Shown piece after piece: positions 62,805 through 64,000 of a stretch of DNA of 64,000 bases. The translations under genes were made by a program, and so were the position numbers. The notes under the pieces were generated by a model. The model was not told where the DNA came from, searched no databases, and worked only from the letters and a program-made list of their open reading frames with translations. This DNA comes from Craspedostauros australis (lineage: Eukaryota; Bacillariophyta; Bacillariophyceae; Mastogloiales; Achnanthaceae): the NCBI GenBank assembly GCA_026770025.1, contig JAMXDE010000074.1, positions 62,001 to 126,000 on the forward strand. The letters are read 5' to 3'. Each line of letters opens with the position of its first letter. Within the stretch, counting starts at the first letter, position 1.

Positions 62805-63150
62805 CTAGAAAAGTGGAAATCGGACAAAATGTTGGGTGTTCCTGGCCGAAGCAGGAATCTGGATCTTGCCCCCGCTTCTCTTCGGCCTCCTCGAATGCTT
62901 TTCGTCGCAGTTCGCCTTTGTTGCCTTCGCTTGACAAAGTGTCGCCGACGACGATGATACAAGGAACGAGTTGGTTGTCGCTCCAACACCAGACCGCAAG
63001 ACTTCCAGGTTGTGACCGTTGTTGGAAAAGACTCGACGCATGACGATGACACAGCGATGACAGAAGTATTTACTATGGCAGTCGAGACACAAGACATCCC
63101 TGTCCTGGCAACAAATCGACAAACGGCGAGCTTCCAAAGCGGAAGAATAC
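62805..63150 (-). CDS. B-box-like zinc-cluster protein, last exon, 3' end replaced
   Basis: The minus-strand frame reads a cysteine cluster (ICCQDRDVLCLDCHSKYFCHRC, shown only as spacing C-x7-C-x2-C-x5-C-x2-C, then a histidine in NNGHNLE) that resembles the second half of a B-box or similar zinc finger, followed by a basic tail (EKHSRRPKRSGGKIQIPASAR). A splice acceptor candidate (GCGTTCAG) precedes it at 63151-63152; upstream exons were not identified. Before the transposon arrived the frame would have ended two residues after AR-Y at a TAA now at 58180-58182. Now it reads 12 codons into the TIR before a stop at 62805. The cysteine spacing is suggestive, not conclusive. Confidence 0.5.
62841..62845. 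other. Target site duplication CCTGG (right)
   Basis: Second copy flanking the 4.65-kb element. Confidence 0.75.
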
Positions 63151-64000
63151 CTGAACGCGGACACGCAAGGCAGATCCGATCTTGCAATGGTGTGGAACGA
63201 CCGCACCAACACAACATCCACCACGCCCACGCGTGTTCTGCACTCAATAGAGCACACGCAGAAGACAAATTCACTTCCAGATGGCTTTCGCGAATCAGAT
63301 CCGCAACCAACCCACCAACACGGTGCGCTTCGGAGGGTCGCTGCAACAACACGGAGCAAGGTGCTGCCATTCCACACATACGTCCACCCTTCCATCTATC
63401 TTCAAGGTACGATGGTGCCGCGTAATAAATACGAAAGGGTTTGCAAGCATACAGAATGCGGAATGGCGCTTTTTCACCCACTTACACCATGTCTGATCAT
63501 TCACGGGCTGGAAGCACCATCTGGCGCAGGACGACAAGAGATTGCATGCTGGAGCATGCATCTTGCATCCAGAGCCCAGAGAAAGTCACGGACGTATCTG
63601 TTGCGACAAGCAGATCCTGGCCACCAGTGCGCAAGTGCCGAGTTGATGGAATCGACAATGCTCGGATGATAATTCGTTGGGGTGTTGCTGATGGCGATCG
63701 GATCGAGGACACCTGAAATTATGGCCGCGCGGAGAAGGAGCACCTCCCCTTCTTGGTGTTCGGCACGTATCGATACATGTTTGTCGTGGCATTGGCATTG
63801 GCATTGGTGTGATGTCCTCGTTGCTGTGTCTGTTTGTGTGTTCCTTTGCGGATGTTGATGCGGTTGCCCGTTTCGTTCCCGATGATGTTCTTCCGTTTTT
63901 CATGTTCGGTTTTCTGTGAACTGTTTCGCCTTCCATTCCAAGTGTTGGTTTTTTCGTGTTCTTTGGTGAGGATATCTTTTGTCGCACTCTTCAATGCCGT
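63151..64000. other. Unassigned right end of the window
   Basis: Probably holds the upstream exons or promoter of the zinc-cluster gene. Several overlapping frames on both strands exist, with no recognisable domain. Confidence 0.35.

Larger units (their letters stand above)
58191..62840. mobile_element. 4.65-kb TIR element with inverted CCGGACA arrays
   Basis: Both ends begin AACACCCAACATTTTGTCCG and remain inverted copies for about 95 bases with some mismatches. Further in, both arms share an AGGGTTACGCTATT segment and then tandem arrays of a CCGGACA-type motif in opposite orientation (59463-59670 and 62505-62685). The left arm is lengthened by a nested 1.1-kb element. The 2.8-kb centre has no intact long frame. 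The 5-bp duplication does not fit hAT, Mutator or mariner. It is probably a non-autonomous or decayed DNA transposon; its superfamily is unknown to me. Confidence 0.8.

Overview
The window looks like nuclear DNA of a stramenopile alga, most likely a diatom. The evidence is a transcription-factor-like protein with the DVLLGRG-type domain (DUF6824) that is abundant in diatoms, diverse Ty1/copia retroelements, long mostly intron-free genes, and eukaryotic proteins (BTB, a STAND ATPase pair, N-acetylglutamate synthase). This taxonomic call is inference; no ribosomal or organellar marker is present.

Layout. From 1 to 19 kb is a gene-bearing arm: a large Tc1/mariner-type transposase gene (1050-3596, +), N-acetylglutamate synthase with a one-base frame break (4419-6091, -), a secreted protein of unknown function (7411-8442, +), a DUF6824 gene (9106-10398, -), 4.6 kb without a convincing gene, a BTB/POZ protein (15010-16446, -) and a degenerate short-chain-dehydrogenase-like protein (17347-18672, -). 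From 19.8 to 25.4 kb is a patchwork of minus-strand Copia remnants: three related LTR-like blocks, a gag, a protease-bearing pol fragment and an RNase H fragment, with integrase and most of RT missing.

From 25.8 to 47.1 kb are two long paralogous STAND/AAA_16 ATPase genes facing away from each other (25843-29937, -; 43191-47117, +). The DNA between them holds two insertions with visible target duplications: a nearly intact 9.25-kb Copia element (31244-40494, LTRs differing at about 3 of 753 positions) and a 2.0-kb foldback element (40756-42786) that is essentially one giant palindrome. Without them the two genes would lie head to head about 2 kb apart.

From 47.4 to 62.8 kb is a TE nest. A 753-bp solo LTR of the same Copia family (target duplication CCTGC) is split after its 22nd base by an 8.33-kb DIRS-like, tyrosine-recombinase retrotransposon that left no target duplication. 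To its right lie older LTR relatives, then a 4.65-kb element with long terminal inverted repeats, inverted tandem arrays of a CCGGACA-type motif and a 5-bp duplication (CCTGG), itself carrying a nested 1.1-kb TIR element. That 4.65-kb element landed two codons before the apparent stop of a minus-strand gene encoding a B-box-like cysteine cluster (62805-63150).

The genes are not an operon. What unites the window is layered transposition, dated relatively by nesting, around a divergent pair of signalling-type ATPases.
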